A stretch of DNA of 64,000 nucleotides. It comes from Sporosarcina sp. FSL W7-1349. GTDB taxonomy: Bacteria; Bacillota; Bacilli; Bacillales_A; Planococcaceae. The stretch covers positions 2,356,001 to 2,420,000 of the forward strand of contig NZ_JBBOOK010000001.1 in assembly GCF_038003045.1 (NCBI RefSeq), in the 5' to 3' direction. Of the stretch, positions 7,077-14,169 are shown one piece after another. The translations under genes were made by a program, and so were the position numbers. Position 1 is the first letter of the stretch. The number at the start of each line of letters is the position of its first letter. The notes under the pieces are model-generated. The model made no database searches. It saw only the letters and a list, made by a program, of their open reading frames with translations, and was not told the DNA's origin.

Positions 7077-7156
7077 AGTTGCGATTAAACTTTCTACCCC
7101 CACTTCTTTCTCACTCTCCCAATCTGGTAAACTCTTGGTAGATGGGAGGTGACATT

Positions 7157-7348
7157 TTGAAAAGCCTTAAAATCCAAGTGATTCGTCAAAACGAGGATAG
7201 AGGACTCGCCTATGTTCAAAAGCACATTGATCTGGGTTGGAGACCTGTTTCCCGCTTTGCTTTAGGAAGTGAAGTCTACTTTGTCAATCTGGTTTGGGAG
7301 AAGGAATCGGATCCGCTCTATCCTCCAGAATCCCAATCAAGTAAATAG
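7157..7348 (+). CDS. small hypothetical protein, 63 aa, TTG start
   Basis: A strong GGGAGGTG site lies seven bases before a TTG codon that opens the frame (LKSLKIQVIRQNEDRGLAYVQKH). An ATG five codons earlier overlaps that site and is unlikely to be used. The product is soluble with no recognised domain. Its end overlaps the convergent 72-aa gene by 65 bases, so one of the two may be weakly expressed. It stands alone between the antirepressor and the immunity genes. Confidence 0.5.
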   Translation: MKSLKIQVIRQNEDRGLAYVQKHIDLGWRPVSRFALGSEVYFVNLVWEKESDPLYPPESQSSK

Positions 7349-7502
7349 GCTGCATGGCTTCTGATTTGAGTAATGAAGGCTCGAACAATACGCCAATATC
7401 CTTTCGAGTCTTCATCCTTTCGTAATGCTCTTTATCATTTGTGAGGACCAAACTGCTAAGTTTCACCGCACCAAAGTCCACCATGAATTTTTCTTCAGTC
7501 AT
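7284..7502 (-). CDS. hypothetical immunity-region protein, 72 aa
   Basis: An AGGAGG site lies eight bases before the ATG (MTEEKFMVDFGAVKLS). The gene follows the Cro-like gene by 12 bases on the same strand and presumably shares its transcript. No domain is recognised; the sequence looks like a small alpha/beta protein. Its 3' end runs antisense into the 63-aa gene on the other strand. Confidence 0.55.
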   Translation of the reverse strand: MTEEKFMVDFGAVKLSSLVLTNDKEHYERMKTRKDIGVLFEPSLLKSEAMQPIYLIGILEDRADPIPSPKPD

Positions 7503-7514
7503 CCCTCTCGCCTC

Positions 7515-7736
7515 CTATCCGACTTCTTTTTGTTCCTTAAAGGAACATCCTTCTTTAAAAAAATTCACCCAATCGAATTGAAGGGTTTTCGCGATACTCT
7601 TCGCCACTTCAACGGAAGGTGTCTTTGTTCCGTTTTCAATGTGCGTATAGTAAGTCCGAGATATTCCAGAGAGTTTCGCAGTCTCATCTTGAGTTAACTT
7701 CCTTTCATCTCGGTACTTCTTAAGCCATTTTCTCAT
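7515..7736 (-). CDS. Cro-like XRE regulator, 73 aa
   Basis: A compact XRE helix-turn-helix (RKLTQDETAKLSGISRTYYTHIENGTKTPS) makes up nearly the whole protein. It diverges from the larger CI-like gene at 7916-8284 across an operator region with four related boxes, the usual layout of a lysogeny switch. One box (7751-7765) lies just upstream of its start. It is therefore the probable lytic-side regulator. Which of the two binds which box is unknown. Confidence 0.82.
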   Translation of the reverse strand: MRKWLKKYRDERKLTQDETAKLSGISRTYYTHIENGTKTPSVEVAKSIAKTLQFDWVNFFKEGCSFKEQKEVG

Positions 7737-7750
7737 GTCGCACCTCCAAT

Positions 7751-7869
7751 GTTCCTTTTAGGAACTTTTAATCTATTCTTAGTATATGTTCCCTTAGGTA
7801 ACATGTCAACTGTTTTACATAAAATAAATTACACCTTTAGGAACATTGATAGAAGTTACTGTTAGAAAC
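7751..7869. promoter_or_regulatory. lysogeny-switch operator region with four boxes
   Basis: Four related 15-bp elements lie between the divergent regulators: GTTCCTTTTAGGAAC (7751-7765), GTTCCCTTAGGTAAC (7788-7802), a half-conserved TACACCTTTAGGAAC (7830-7844) and GTTACTGTTAGAAAC (7855-7869). The consensus is a pseudo-palindrome GTTnC-n-TTAGGAAC. The first is a near-perfect inverted repeat. They are the probable binding sites of the Cro-like and CI-like proteins. Confidence 0.75.
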
Positions 7870-7915
7870 ATGTAAAATTATGAATAACAATATGCAATAT
7901 AGAATGGTGGTTCGT

Positions 7916-8284
7916 ATGGAGAGGTTTCATATTCGGTTAAAAGAATGTCGGGAAAAGAAAAAGGATGTAAACTCGCTATGGACTCAAGAGTATGTCGCTA
8001 AAAAAATTGGTGTTGCACGGTCAACCTATACCGCATACGAAAACGGGACCAAACAACCGCCTTTAGACACTATCAATAACATTGCAGATGTTCTTGAAGT
8101 AACAACTGATTATCTTCTAGGCAGGTCAGACAATCCTCGCATGACCGAAGATGAAGAATTTGAAGCATTCGCAAACGATCCGGAGCTTGAACGCTGGTAT
8201 AGAGAATTGCCAGGATCAGACGAAGAAGATGTGAGGAAGCTTCGGGAAATGTGGGAGATTATCCGTAGGGACAGAAATAAATAA
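7916..8284 (+). CDS. CI-like XRE repressor, 122 aa
   Basis: I placed the start at MERFHIRLKECREKKK because GGTGG lies five bases before it; an ATG 12 codons upstream has no ribosome site and overlaps the operator region. Residues 5-65 are an XRE DNA-binding domain (TQEYVAKKIGVARSTYTAYENGTKQPPLDT). The acidic C-terminal half (MTEDEEFEAFANDPELERW) resembles the tails of ICEBs1 ImmR-type repressors that are cut by an ImmA protease rather than by RecA-aided self-cleavage. The ImmA-like gene follows directly. It probably maintains lysogeny. Confidence 0.85.
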   Translation: MERFHIRLKECREKKKDVNSLWTQEYVAKKIGVARSTYTAYENGTKQPPLDTINNIADVLEVTTDYLLGRSDNPRMTEDEEFEAFANDPELERWYRELPGSDEEDVRKLREMWEIIRRDRNK

Positions 8285-8343
8285 GTCACATAATCGATAT
8301 GACATACAGCCGTTTTAATTTTTATATGAATTAGATATTATAT

Positions 8344-8366
8344 AGCCCGTTTCAGGGCTTTTCTTT
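8344..8366 (+). terminator. weak intrinsic terminator after repressor
   Basis: AGCCC and GGGCT pair over a 6-base loop and are followed by TTTTCTTT. It lies between the repressor gene and the ImmA-like gene and may attenuate read-through. Confidence 0.45.
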
Positions 8367-8406
8367 CAAACTTTTAAAGAACATACGTTTGAAGGGTGGT
8401 TATGTT

Positions 8407-8895
8407 ATGTACATTAACAGCCATTTAGAGGATTACATTAAGGATCTTTATTTAAATATCGGCATAAAGAATCCCGGTAAATTAAATCAACACACCATTG
8501 CCAGAAGATTGAACATTTGGTTATATCCTTTCAACGGACCTAGCGAAGCTATTTATTCAAATGGGCGACAATACATCTTTCTGAATCGCAATCTAACACC
8601 TCAGGAACAGTGGCAGGAGTTCGCACACGAGTTATGCCACATATTAAGGCATTCTGGAAATCAAAAAAAGATGGCTCGCCTCTTCTTGGAATATCAAGAA
8701 TGGCAAGCTGATAGTTTCGCATCTCATTTTTGCATACCCACTTTCATGTTGCGAAGGTTAGAACTACCGCAGGATCGTCAAAAAGCTGTATGGAAGATCC
8801 AGCAGACATTTAACGTGACTAATGAATTTGCAGAATTGCGACTAAAAATGTATGAAAACAAAGTTTATTCAGGAGTTTTCTATAGATGGATATGA
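8407..8895 (+). CDS. ImmA/IrrE-family metallopeptidase
   Basis: The zinc-protease motif HELCH (within EFAHELCHILRHSG, about residue 78) and a downstream glutamate in YQEWQADSFASHF define the ImmA/IrrE family (PF06114). In ICEBs1 and related phages ImmA cleaves the repressor to trigger excision. The ATG at 8407 has an AAGGGTGG site seven bases upstream; a TTG six codons earlier is less likely. Position between repressor and integrase matches the ICEBs1/skin-type immunity module. Confidence 0.9.
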   Translation: MYINSHLEDYIKDLYLNIGIKNPGKLNQHTIARRLNIWLYPFNGPSEAIYSNGRQYIFLNRNLTPQEQWQEFAHELCHILRHSGNQKKMARLFLEYQEWQADSFASHFCIPTFMLRRLELPQDRQKAVWKIQQTFNVTNEFAELRLKMYENKVYSGVFYRWI

Positions 8896-8928
8896 GAATG
8901 CAGAAAGTAATGAAAGGAGTATCGTTTC

Positions 8929-10149
8929 ATGGCGAAAGGACATGCCCGCCCGCGCGGTAAAGGGAAATGGCAATTAGAAGTCGACTTAGGTCACTACATT
9001 GACCCGAAAACCGGAAAAAAGAAAAGGAATAAAAAATACAGAACGGTTAGCGCGAAGGGACAGCGGGAGGCCGATACGCTGCTTGCTCAGTTTGTAACCG
9101 AATTAACCGGCGACGGCCACTTCGAAGGTAGAAAGATAAACTTCGTGGAATTTGTACAAAAAGAATGGGTTCCGAAATACGTGATGCGGAACCTATCTCA
9201 TACGACTATCTCGAAATATATTAATTACTTAGAGAATCGCATCCTTCCTGCCTTTCAGTATCTGCGAGTTGACCAAGTCCAGCCGCAACACATCATTGAT
9301 TTCTTGCACAACCTAGGTGAAGACGGCATGCGCTTGGATGGTAAAAAAGGAAAACTGGCTGACACGACCATCTTTTATCATTATCGTATATTAAAAGGGA
9401 TATTTAATTATGCTGTCAGTGTTCGAGTAATCGAGACGTCACCCATGGATGGAATCGACCGACCTAGAGTGCGTAAATCCAAGGTTGACGTATATGACGA
9501 TGATGAGGCTGCCGCTGTTGTAGGAGCGCTGGAATCGGAATTGTTGCATTGGCAAGTCGCTATTAAGTTGCTAATTACAACCGGAATGCGCCGGTCGGAA
9601 TTAATGGGCCTTGATTTGGATAGGCATATTGATTATGAAGAAGGAATTGTGCATGTCGAACAAGCTTTGACATATACCAAAGAAGAAGGATATCAAATTC
9701 ACGATATCCGGAAAGGTAACGGGAGTGAAAGTGAAGGGAAGCGCGATATTTACCTATCGAACATCGTTATAGACGATCTGAAGTCCTTGCGAGAACAGAA
9801 AATGAGAGAACGTGCTGCATGTGAATCGCTCTGGGAGGACGGCAAACATATTTTGATTCTCTCCCACCCAAACGGAGAGCCGTACAGCCCCTCCTCTGTC
9901 CGGACTTGGTGGATACGTTTTTTGGAGAGGCATGAGCTGCGATATATAAAGCCCCACGCTTTACGCCATACCTCCGCTACCATTCTAATCAATCGAGGCG
10001 TTCATCCTAAAACCATATCTGAACGACTCGGCCATTCCGATATAAAAATCACAATGAATACGTATGGACACGCACTGCGAAAAGCTGATAAAGCTGCAAC
10101 CGATAAATTTGATACTATTTTTGCAAAACGGCAAGATGATGAAAAATAA
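8929..10149 (+). CDS. tyrosine-type integrase (phage/ICE)
   Basis: A 406-aa tyrosine recombinase with an N-terminal arm-binding domain (residues 1-60, KGKWQLEVDLG), a SAM-like core-binding domain (about 65-170) and a catalytic domain. Catalytic residues are visible: Arg in TTGMRRSELMGL, HxxR in HALRHTSA, His in ERLGHSD and the nucleophile Tyr in MNTYGH. The gene ends 132 bases from the 3' end of a tRNA-Ala gene, which is the likely attachment site. It would integrate and, with a directionality factor, excise the element on the left. Confidence 0.95.
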   Translation: MAKGHARPRGKGKWQLEVDLGHYIDPKTGKKKRNKKYRTVSAKGQREADTLLAQFVTELTGDGHFEGRKINFVEFVQKEWVPKYVMRNLSHTTISKYINYLENRILPAFQYLRVDQVQPQHIIDFLHNLGEDGMRLDGKKGKLADTTIFYHYRILKGIFNYAVSVRVIETSPMDGIDRPRVRKSKVDVYDDDEAAAVVGALESELLHWQVAIKLLITTGMRRSELMGLDLDRHIDYEEGIVHVEQALTYTKEEGYQIHDIRKGNGSESEGKRDIYLSNIVIDDLKSLREQKMRERAACESLWEDGKHILILSHPNGEPYSPSSVRTWWIRFLERHELRYIKPHALRHTSATILINRGVHPKTISERLGHSDIKITMNTYGHALRKADKAATDKFDTIFAKRQDDEK

Positions 10150-10190
10150 AACGTTAAATATCATTAAGAATTACTATGTTTTTCGATTTG

Positions 10191-10208
10191 GTCGGCAAAA
10201 TGTCGGCA
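10191..10208. repeat. paired GTCGGCA direct repeats near att
   Basis: Two GTCGGCA copies start 11 bases apart, about one helical turn, between the integrase stop and the tRNA. Such repeats next to attachment sites are often integrase arm sites. This role is inferred from position only. Confidence 0.35.
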
Positions 10209-10214
10209 TGAAAA

Positions 10215-10261
10215 ACGGCGCTCCCCTTTCAGATTCAGTAAGAACCTTCGGGAAACGCCGT
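10215..10261 (-). terminator. intrinsic terminator downstream of tRNA-Ala
   Basis: Read on the minus strand, a 12-bp stem (ACGGCG extended by wobble pairs to CCC/GGG) closes a long loop and is followed by five Ts. It would end the tRNA transcript and lies on the element side of the junction or in the shared att region. Confidence 0.6.
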
Positions 10262-10281
10262 CATATCAATGTTTTATTCGA

Positions 10282-10354
10282 TGGAGCATACCGGGTTCGA
10301 ACCGGTGACCTTCACACTGCCAGCGTGACACTCTCCCAGCTGAGCTAATGCCCC
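10282..10354 (-). tRNA. tRNA-Ala (anticodon GGC)
   Basis: The minus strand folds into a complete 73-base cloverleaf: acceptor GGGGCAT/ATGCTCC with discriminator A, D arm GCTC/GAGT, anticodon arm TCACG/TGTGA around CTGGCAG, T arm ACCGG/CCGGT around TTCGAAC. The anticodon GGC reads alanine codons, and the G3-U70 wobble pair, the hallmark of alanine tRNAs, is present. CCA is not encoded. The 3' end faces the integrase gene, as expected for a tRNA used as an integration site. Confidence 0.96.
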
Positions 10355-10373
10355 GTACATTTGGTATAATGCA

Positions 10374-10401
10374 ATTATAGCATAAGATTTCAAAAAGACA
10401 A
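10374..10401 (-). promoter_or_regulatory. tRNA-Ala promoter
   Basis: On the minus strand TTGTCT (10401-10396) and TATAAT (10379-10374), the latter preceded by TGC, are 16 bp apart. The start would fall about 10-15 bases before the tRNA. It fits a sigma-A promoter. Confidence 0.65.
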
Positions 10402-10420
10402 TAGGTAGGGGGTTGGCTAG

Positions 10421-11440
10421 ATGCAGCATGCTGAAAGGGAAATCATTGCGCCCGTTCCGCTTTGTGACGGCAAGGGGCGATTGAATCCCGAATCGATTGG
10501 GTATGCCCGGCGTCCATTCATCCAGAGTAATCTAAAAGGCCATTTCATGCGGAAAAAGAAGTGGAATTACTGGTGTGTGTACGGGGAGGATCTTTTATTT
10601 TCCGCGACGATCAGCCACCTCGATTATGCGGCTGCCTGTTTTGTTTATATACTGGATTATGAGACGCAGCGGTTTTACGAGAAGATGGTCACCATTCCCG
10701 TCGGGCGGAAGGTGAAAATGCCAGAGGGCGTGCTCGACAGCATAAAAGTTTCGACGGACAGCCTGTCGATTCAGCTTGTCCACATCCAAGGGGAGACCCA
10801 TCTTTCCGTCACCATTCCTGATTTTGATAATGAAGTGCTTCACGCCGATCTTCATATTACCCATCCGGAAGGGGATGATTCGCTGAACGTCGTCATTCCG
10901 AAAAGTCGGGACCTCTTTCAATTCACCGCCAAACATCATACGTTGCCGACGGGCGGTTTCGTCAAAATTGGCGAAAGACGGTATGATTTCAATCCGGATT
11001 ACAGCTTCGCCGTCCTCGATTACGGACGCGGCGTTTGGCCCCGGGAGGCCGAGTGGAATTGGGCGATGGCCTCCCAACGGTCTGGGGGACGCCGGATCGG
11101 GTTGAATTTTGGTGGGAAATGGACGGACGGCACCGGCTTGACGGAAAATGCGGTGTTCGTCGATGGTGTCATGACGAAAATCCATGAAGACGTCATTTTC
11201 ACCTATGATTCCGAAAATTTCATGCTACCTTGGAAAATTCATACCAAGTTTACGGATCGCGTGCAACTGACTTTCACTCCTTTTTTCGAACGCGTCGCCC
11301 TGACGAATGTCCGCGTCGTTCGGACCGAGGTGCATCAGTTGGTCGGATATTTCAACGGACGCGTTAAACTATACGACGACTCCATCCTGCCGATCCGGCA
11401 AATGCTCGGTTGTACAGAAGAGCATATCGCCAAATGGTGA
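10421..11440 (+). CDS. DUF2804 family protein
   Basis: A 339-aa soluble protein that matches the DUF2804 family as I remember it, including the N-terminal LCDGKGRLNPESIGYARRP and the motifs KKWNYWCV and NFGGKWTDGTGLTENA. The family is thought to be a beta-rich, lipocalin/CrtC-like fold with unknown function. The ATG has a GGTAGGGGG-type site upstream. It is the first host gene after the tRNA and is followed by a clear terminator, so it is probably monocistronic. No signal peptide is present. Confidence 0.85.
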   Translation: MQHAEREIIAPVPLCDGKGRLNPESIGYARRPFIQSNLKGHFMRKKKWNYWCVYGEDLLFSATISHLDYAAACFVYILDYETQRFYEKMVTIPVGRKVKMPEGVLDSIKVSTDSLSIQLVHIQGETHLSVTIPDFDNEVLHADLHITHPEGDDSLNVVIPKSRDLFQFTAKHHTLPTGGFVKIGERRYDFNPDYSFAVLDYGRGVWPREAEWNWAMASQRSGGRRIGLNFGGKWTDGTGLTENAVFVDGVMTKIHEDVIFTYDSENFMLPWKIHTKFTDRVQLTFTPFFERVALTNVRVVRTEVHQLVGYFNGRVKLYDDSILPIRQMLGCTEEHIAKW

Positions 11441-11468
11441 GACTGTCCTTATCGATATCATTTTCTTC

Positions 11469-11500
11469 AACACCAGCCCTCAAAGCTGGTGTTTTCATTT
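11469..11500 (+). terminator. intrinsic terminator after DUF2804 gene
   Basis: A perfect 9-bp stem AACACCAGC/GCTGGTGTT with a 7-base loop is followed by a T-rich tract. Confidence 0.85.
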
Positions 11501-11574
11501 ATCCGGTTTCTGTTTAATTTTCCTGTTGGGAGGTAAAGTTATGTATAGATGATAATTGGAAAGGTCGTGTAAGT

Positions 11575-12045
11575 GTGCGTAAATTCACGATAGCAAGTTT
11601 GCTTTTGATGGCAGCTATCTTCGTCATGGCCGGATGCGGAAACTTCGGGAAAAATGCGGATAAGGATCAACGGGAAGACGCGGATATCATTTATGAGCAT
11701 GAAAAAGAAGGAGGCACGATGGAAACCGGGGATGGCTACGGTTTCACCCATTTTGATCTGGATATCGAGGTCGAGGGGAAAGATGCCATTGAAGCGGATT
11801 ACGAAGTCGATAAAGAGCTTGATGTCGAATACAAAAACGCATTGACTGGTGTGAACGTAAAAGGCAAGGAAGCGATGGATGAACTCGATAAGCTTTTCAC
11901 CGCCCTTCTTCTCCGCAACAATATGACAGAAGAAGAATTCAAGGAACGCATTTTGACTTATTACGAATTAGACACCTATTCCAAGTTCGACTTGGAAATC
12001 AATTTCGATGATGGGACCAACTTGAATATCGAAGACGTGAAATAA
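11575..12045 (+). CDS. YusW-like lipoprotein
   Basis: The N-terminal signal peptide (MRKFTIASLLLMAAIFVMAGC) ends in a lipobox MAGC, so the mature protein would be lipid-anchored outside the membrane. The rest is very acidic and carries the pattern FTHFDLDIEVEG, LDVEYKNAL and FDLEINFDDGT of the YusW-like domain. The gene starts with GTG and has only a weak AAAGG site. A four-codon open frame (ATG TAT AGA TGA) with a better site lies 30 bases upstream. Its role is unknown. Confidence 0.82.
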   Translation: MRKFTIASLLLMAAIFVMAGCGNFGKNADKDQREDADIIYEHEKEGGTMETGDGYGFTHFDLDIEVEGKDAIEADYEVDKELDVEYKNALTGVNVKGKEAMDELDKLFTALLLRNNMTEEEFKERILTYYELDTYSKFDLEINFDDGTNLNIEDVK

Positions 12046-12050
12046 CAAAA

Positions 12051-12085
12051 AGGCTATGAGGATCCTCTCCCCATAGCCTATTTTC
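12051..12085 (+). terminator. intrinsic terminator after YusW-like gene
   Basis: AGGCTATG and CATAGCCT form an 8-bp stem (plus an inner GGGGA-like pairing) followed by ATTTT. It starts five bases after the stop codon. Confidence 0.8.
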
Positions 12086-12144
12086 ATCGTCAAGAAATTA
12101 TAAAGTCTTGGCATGTGGATAACCTTCAAAACTGAGCTTATTCA

Positions 12145-12335
12145 CGTCCAGCTTCGGGCGCTAGAGGGAGGATGCCTTAATTTCTGCAAAGTACGCAGAA
12201 ATACAGCAAATCGAACCCTTCGCTGTTCGATTGGCTCGGGGTCATAAGCCAAAGCCGCTCTGTGGCAAAAAACGCCATTCCGCATCTTCGTCTTATGCCT
12301 GTCGCCTCTGAGCAAGCGCCCTGTGCTTTTGTTCT
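12145..12335. repeat. structured intergenic repeat element with terminal inverted repeats
   Basis: The ends carry GGGCGCT (12156-12162) and AGCGCCC (12315-12321) as inverted repeats, flanked by CGTCCAGCTTC and TGTGCTTTTGTTC. Inside are two perfect 8-bp hairpins, ATTTCTGC/GCAGAAAT (12180-12202) and AATCGAAC/GTTCGATT (12209-12232). It fills the convergent gap between the lipoprotein and ABC genes. From memory, similar CGTCCAGCT...GCGCTTTTGTTC segments recur between genes in Bacillaceae genomes; I could not check this here. Confidence 0.55.
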
Positions 12336-12339
12336 GCCT

Positions 12340-14169
12340 TCAGACTTCCGAACCTTTCACCAACTGATAGTAAGCACCTTTGCGTTCCATCAATTCTTCC
12401 TGCGTGCCGGATTCGATCAATCGACCTTGATCCATGACGAACACCTTATCCGCTTTCCGCACCGTGTTCAATCGATGGGCGATGACGAAGCTCGTCCTGC
12501 CTTCCATCAACCGTTCGAGCGCTTCCTGGATTGCCAATTCCGTCACCGTGTCAATGCTGCTCGTCGCTTCATCCAATAGCAGGATGACAGGATCAGCGAC
12601 GAGTGCCCGGGCAATGGAGAGCAATTGCTTCTGCCCTTGCGAAATCTCTCCACCATCCGCGGACAAAATCGTATCATAGCCCTGTTCCAATTTCATGATG
12701 AATGAATGGGCATTGGCTCGTTTCGCAGCTTCCATCACTTCCTCGTCCGTCGCATCCAATTTGCCATACCGGATATTTTCCCGGACGGTCGCTTCGAAGA
12801 GAAACGGATCTTGGAGGACAAACGCTATCTGGCTGCGGAGCGTTCGCCTCGGCAATTCGGAGATCGGAATCCCGTCGATCAGGATCTGCCCTTCATTTGC
12901 TTCGTAAAAACGGGCCAACAATTGCATGATCGTCGTTTTCCCCGCCCCTGTCGCACCTACCAATGCCGCCGTTTCACCCGGCTTGACGCGGAATGAAATC
13001 CCATCGACCGTATAGCCATCCGTCTCCACCGCATATCCGAATGACACATCTTGGAATTCCACGTCTCCCTTGAGCGTTTGATCCGCATAATCCGTTGCAC
13101 TGTCTTGCTCCATCGGCTCATCCATGATGGCGAAGACCCGCTCCGCACCTGCAATGGCGGACAACACCGTATTGAATTGATTGGCCAGATCATTTAAAGG
13201 ACGTGTGAATTGACGGGCCAACTCCGAGAAGATGACGATGGTTCCGATCGTCACGATGCCATCTCCTTTTAACGCCAATAGCCCACCGACACCTGCCACA
13301 ATCGCGAATGCGGCATTGTTCAGCATATTCATCACTTTTGGAATGAACCCCGAGTACGTCGATGCCCAAAAACCGGCCCGGCGCAGGTGCTCGCTTCTCA
13401 TCGCAAACTCTTCCATCACCCGGGATTCCTGGGAGAACGCCTTGACGATCCGCTGACCGGAAATCGTCTCCTCAATCATACCGTTCAACTCCCCGAGCGC
13501 CCGTTGCTGTTCCTTGAAGAGAAGCCCAGTCCGACGTGTAATCCAGCGGACTGCGATGAACATGACCGGGATGATGATCATCGTCAGAACAGTCAGCAAC
13601 GGACTGAGGTACAGCATGACCGCAAGTGTTCCCGTCAATGTCAGGATACTCGAAAACACTTGGATGAAAGAGGAGTTCAACGTTTGGCTGACGCTTTCAA
13701 TGTCGTTCGTCACCCGACTCATCAACTCGCCATGCTGCCGTTTATCGAAAAAACTGACTGGCAGTTTTTGCAGATGTGCGAACAACCCCGACCTTAACCG
13801 CAAGACTGTCCGTTGGGCAATACCGACCATCCAAAAGTTCTGGAAATAAAGCGATAGCGACAGAACAAGGTAAATGGCAATCAGCCAACCGAGCTTATCA
13901 GCCAAACCATCGAAGTCCATCGGGATGATATGGTGATCGAGAATCTTTCCGACCATCAACGGCCCAAGCAAAGTGAGGACCGAACTTACAAAAACCAGGC
14001 CGAGCACAAGAAGTAATAGACCGCGCTGCTCATCGACCATCTTCCAGGTCCGGATCAGGACTGACTTCCAATCGCCCGCCCGCTCCTTCTTCTTCTTTTT
14101 CACCTCTTGGATCGCTTCTTTCGTAAGGATCGGTTCATATCCAAACGGTTTACGGATGTTCGACATCAT
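12340..14169 (-). CDS. ABC exporter subunit with canonical ATP site (YfiC-like)
   Basis: A 609-aa half transporter: six membrane helices (about residues 50-330) fused to an ATPase. Walker A GATGAGKTT, Walker B ILLLDEATSS with catalytic Glu, and the switch His in VIAHRLNT are intact, but the signature is SQGQ instead of SGGQ. Its partner directly upstream has the opposite defects, so the two form an asymmetric heterodimeric exporter like BmrCD or TM287/288. Likely substrates are drugs or lipids. The start overlaps the end of the partner by 20 bases with a GGGAGGTG site. Confidence 0.93.
   Translation of the reverse strand: MMSNIRKPFGYEPILTKEAIQEVKKKKKERAGDWKSVLIRTWKMVDEQRGLLLLVLGLVFVSSVLTLLGPLMVGKILDHHIIPMDFDGLADKLGWLIAIYLVLSLSLYFQNFWMVGIAQRTVLRLRSGLFAHLQKLPVSFFDKRQHGELMSRVTNDIESVSQTLNSSFIQVFSSILTLTGTLAVMLYLSPLLTVLTMIIIPVMFIAVRWITRRTGLLFKEQQRALGELNGMIEETISGQRIVKAFSQESRVMEEFAMRSEHLRRAGFWASTYSGFIPKVMNMLNNAAFAIVAGVGGLLALKGDGIVTIGTIVIFSELARQFTRPLNDLANQFNTVLSAIAGAERVFAIMDEPMEQDSATDYADQTLKGDVEFQDVSFGYAVETDGYTVDGISFRVKPGETAALVGATGAGKTTIMQLLARFYEANEGQILIDGIPISELPRRTLRSQIAFVLQDPFLFEATVRENIRYGKLDATDEEVMEAAKRANAHSFIMKLEQGYDTILSADGGEISQGQKQLLSIARALVADPVILLLDEATSSIDTVTELAIQEALERLMEGRTSFVIAHRLNTVRKADKVFVMDQGRLIESGTQEELMERKGAYYQLVKGSEV

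Noticed and set aside
10064..10348. Plus-strand frame across the integrase end and tRNA
   Set aside because: It lies inside the integrase and runs antisense through the tRNA gene.
13387..13797. Plus-strand frames inside the ABC exporter genes
   Set aside because: They are antisense to conserved membrane and ATPase domains and have no domain of their own.
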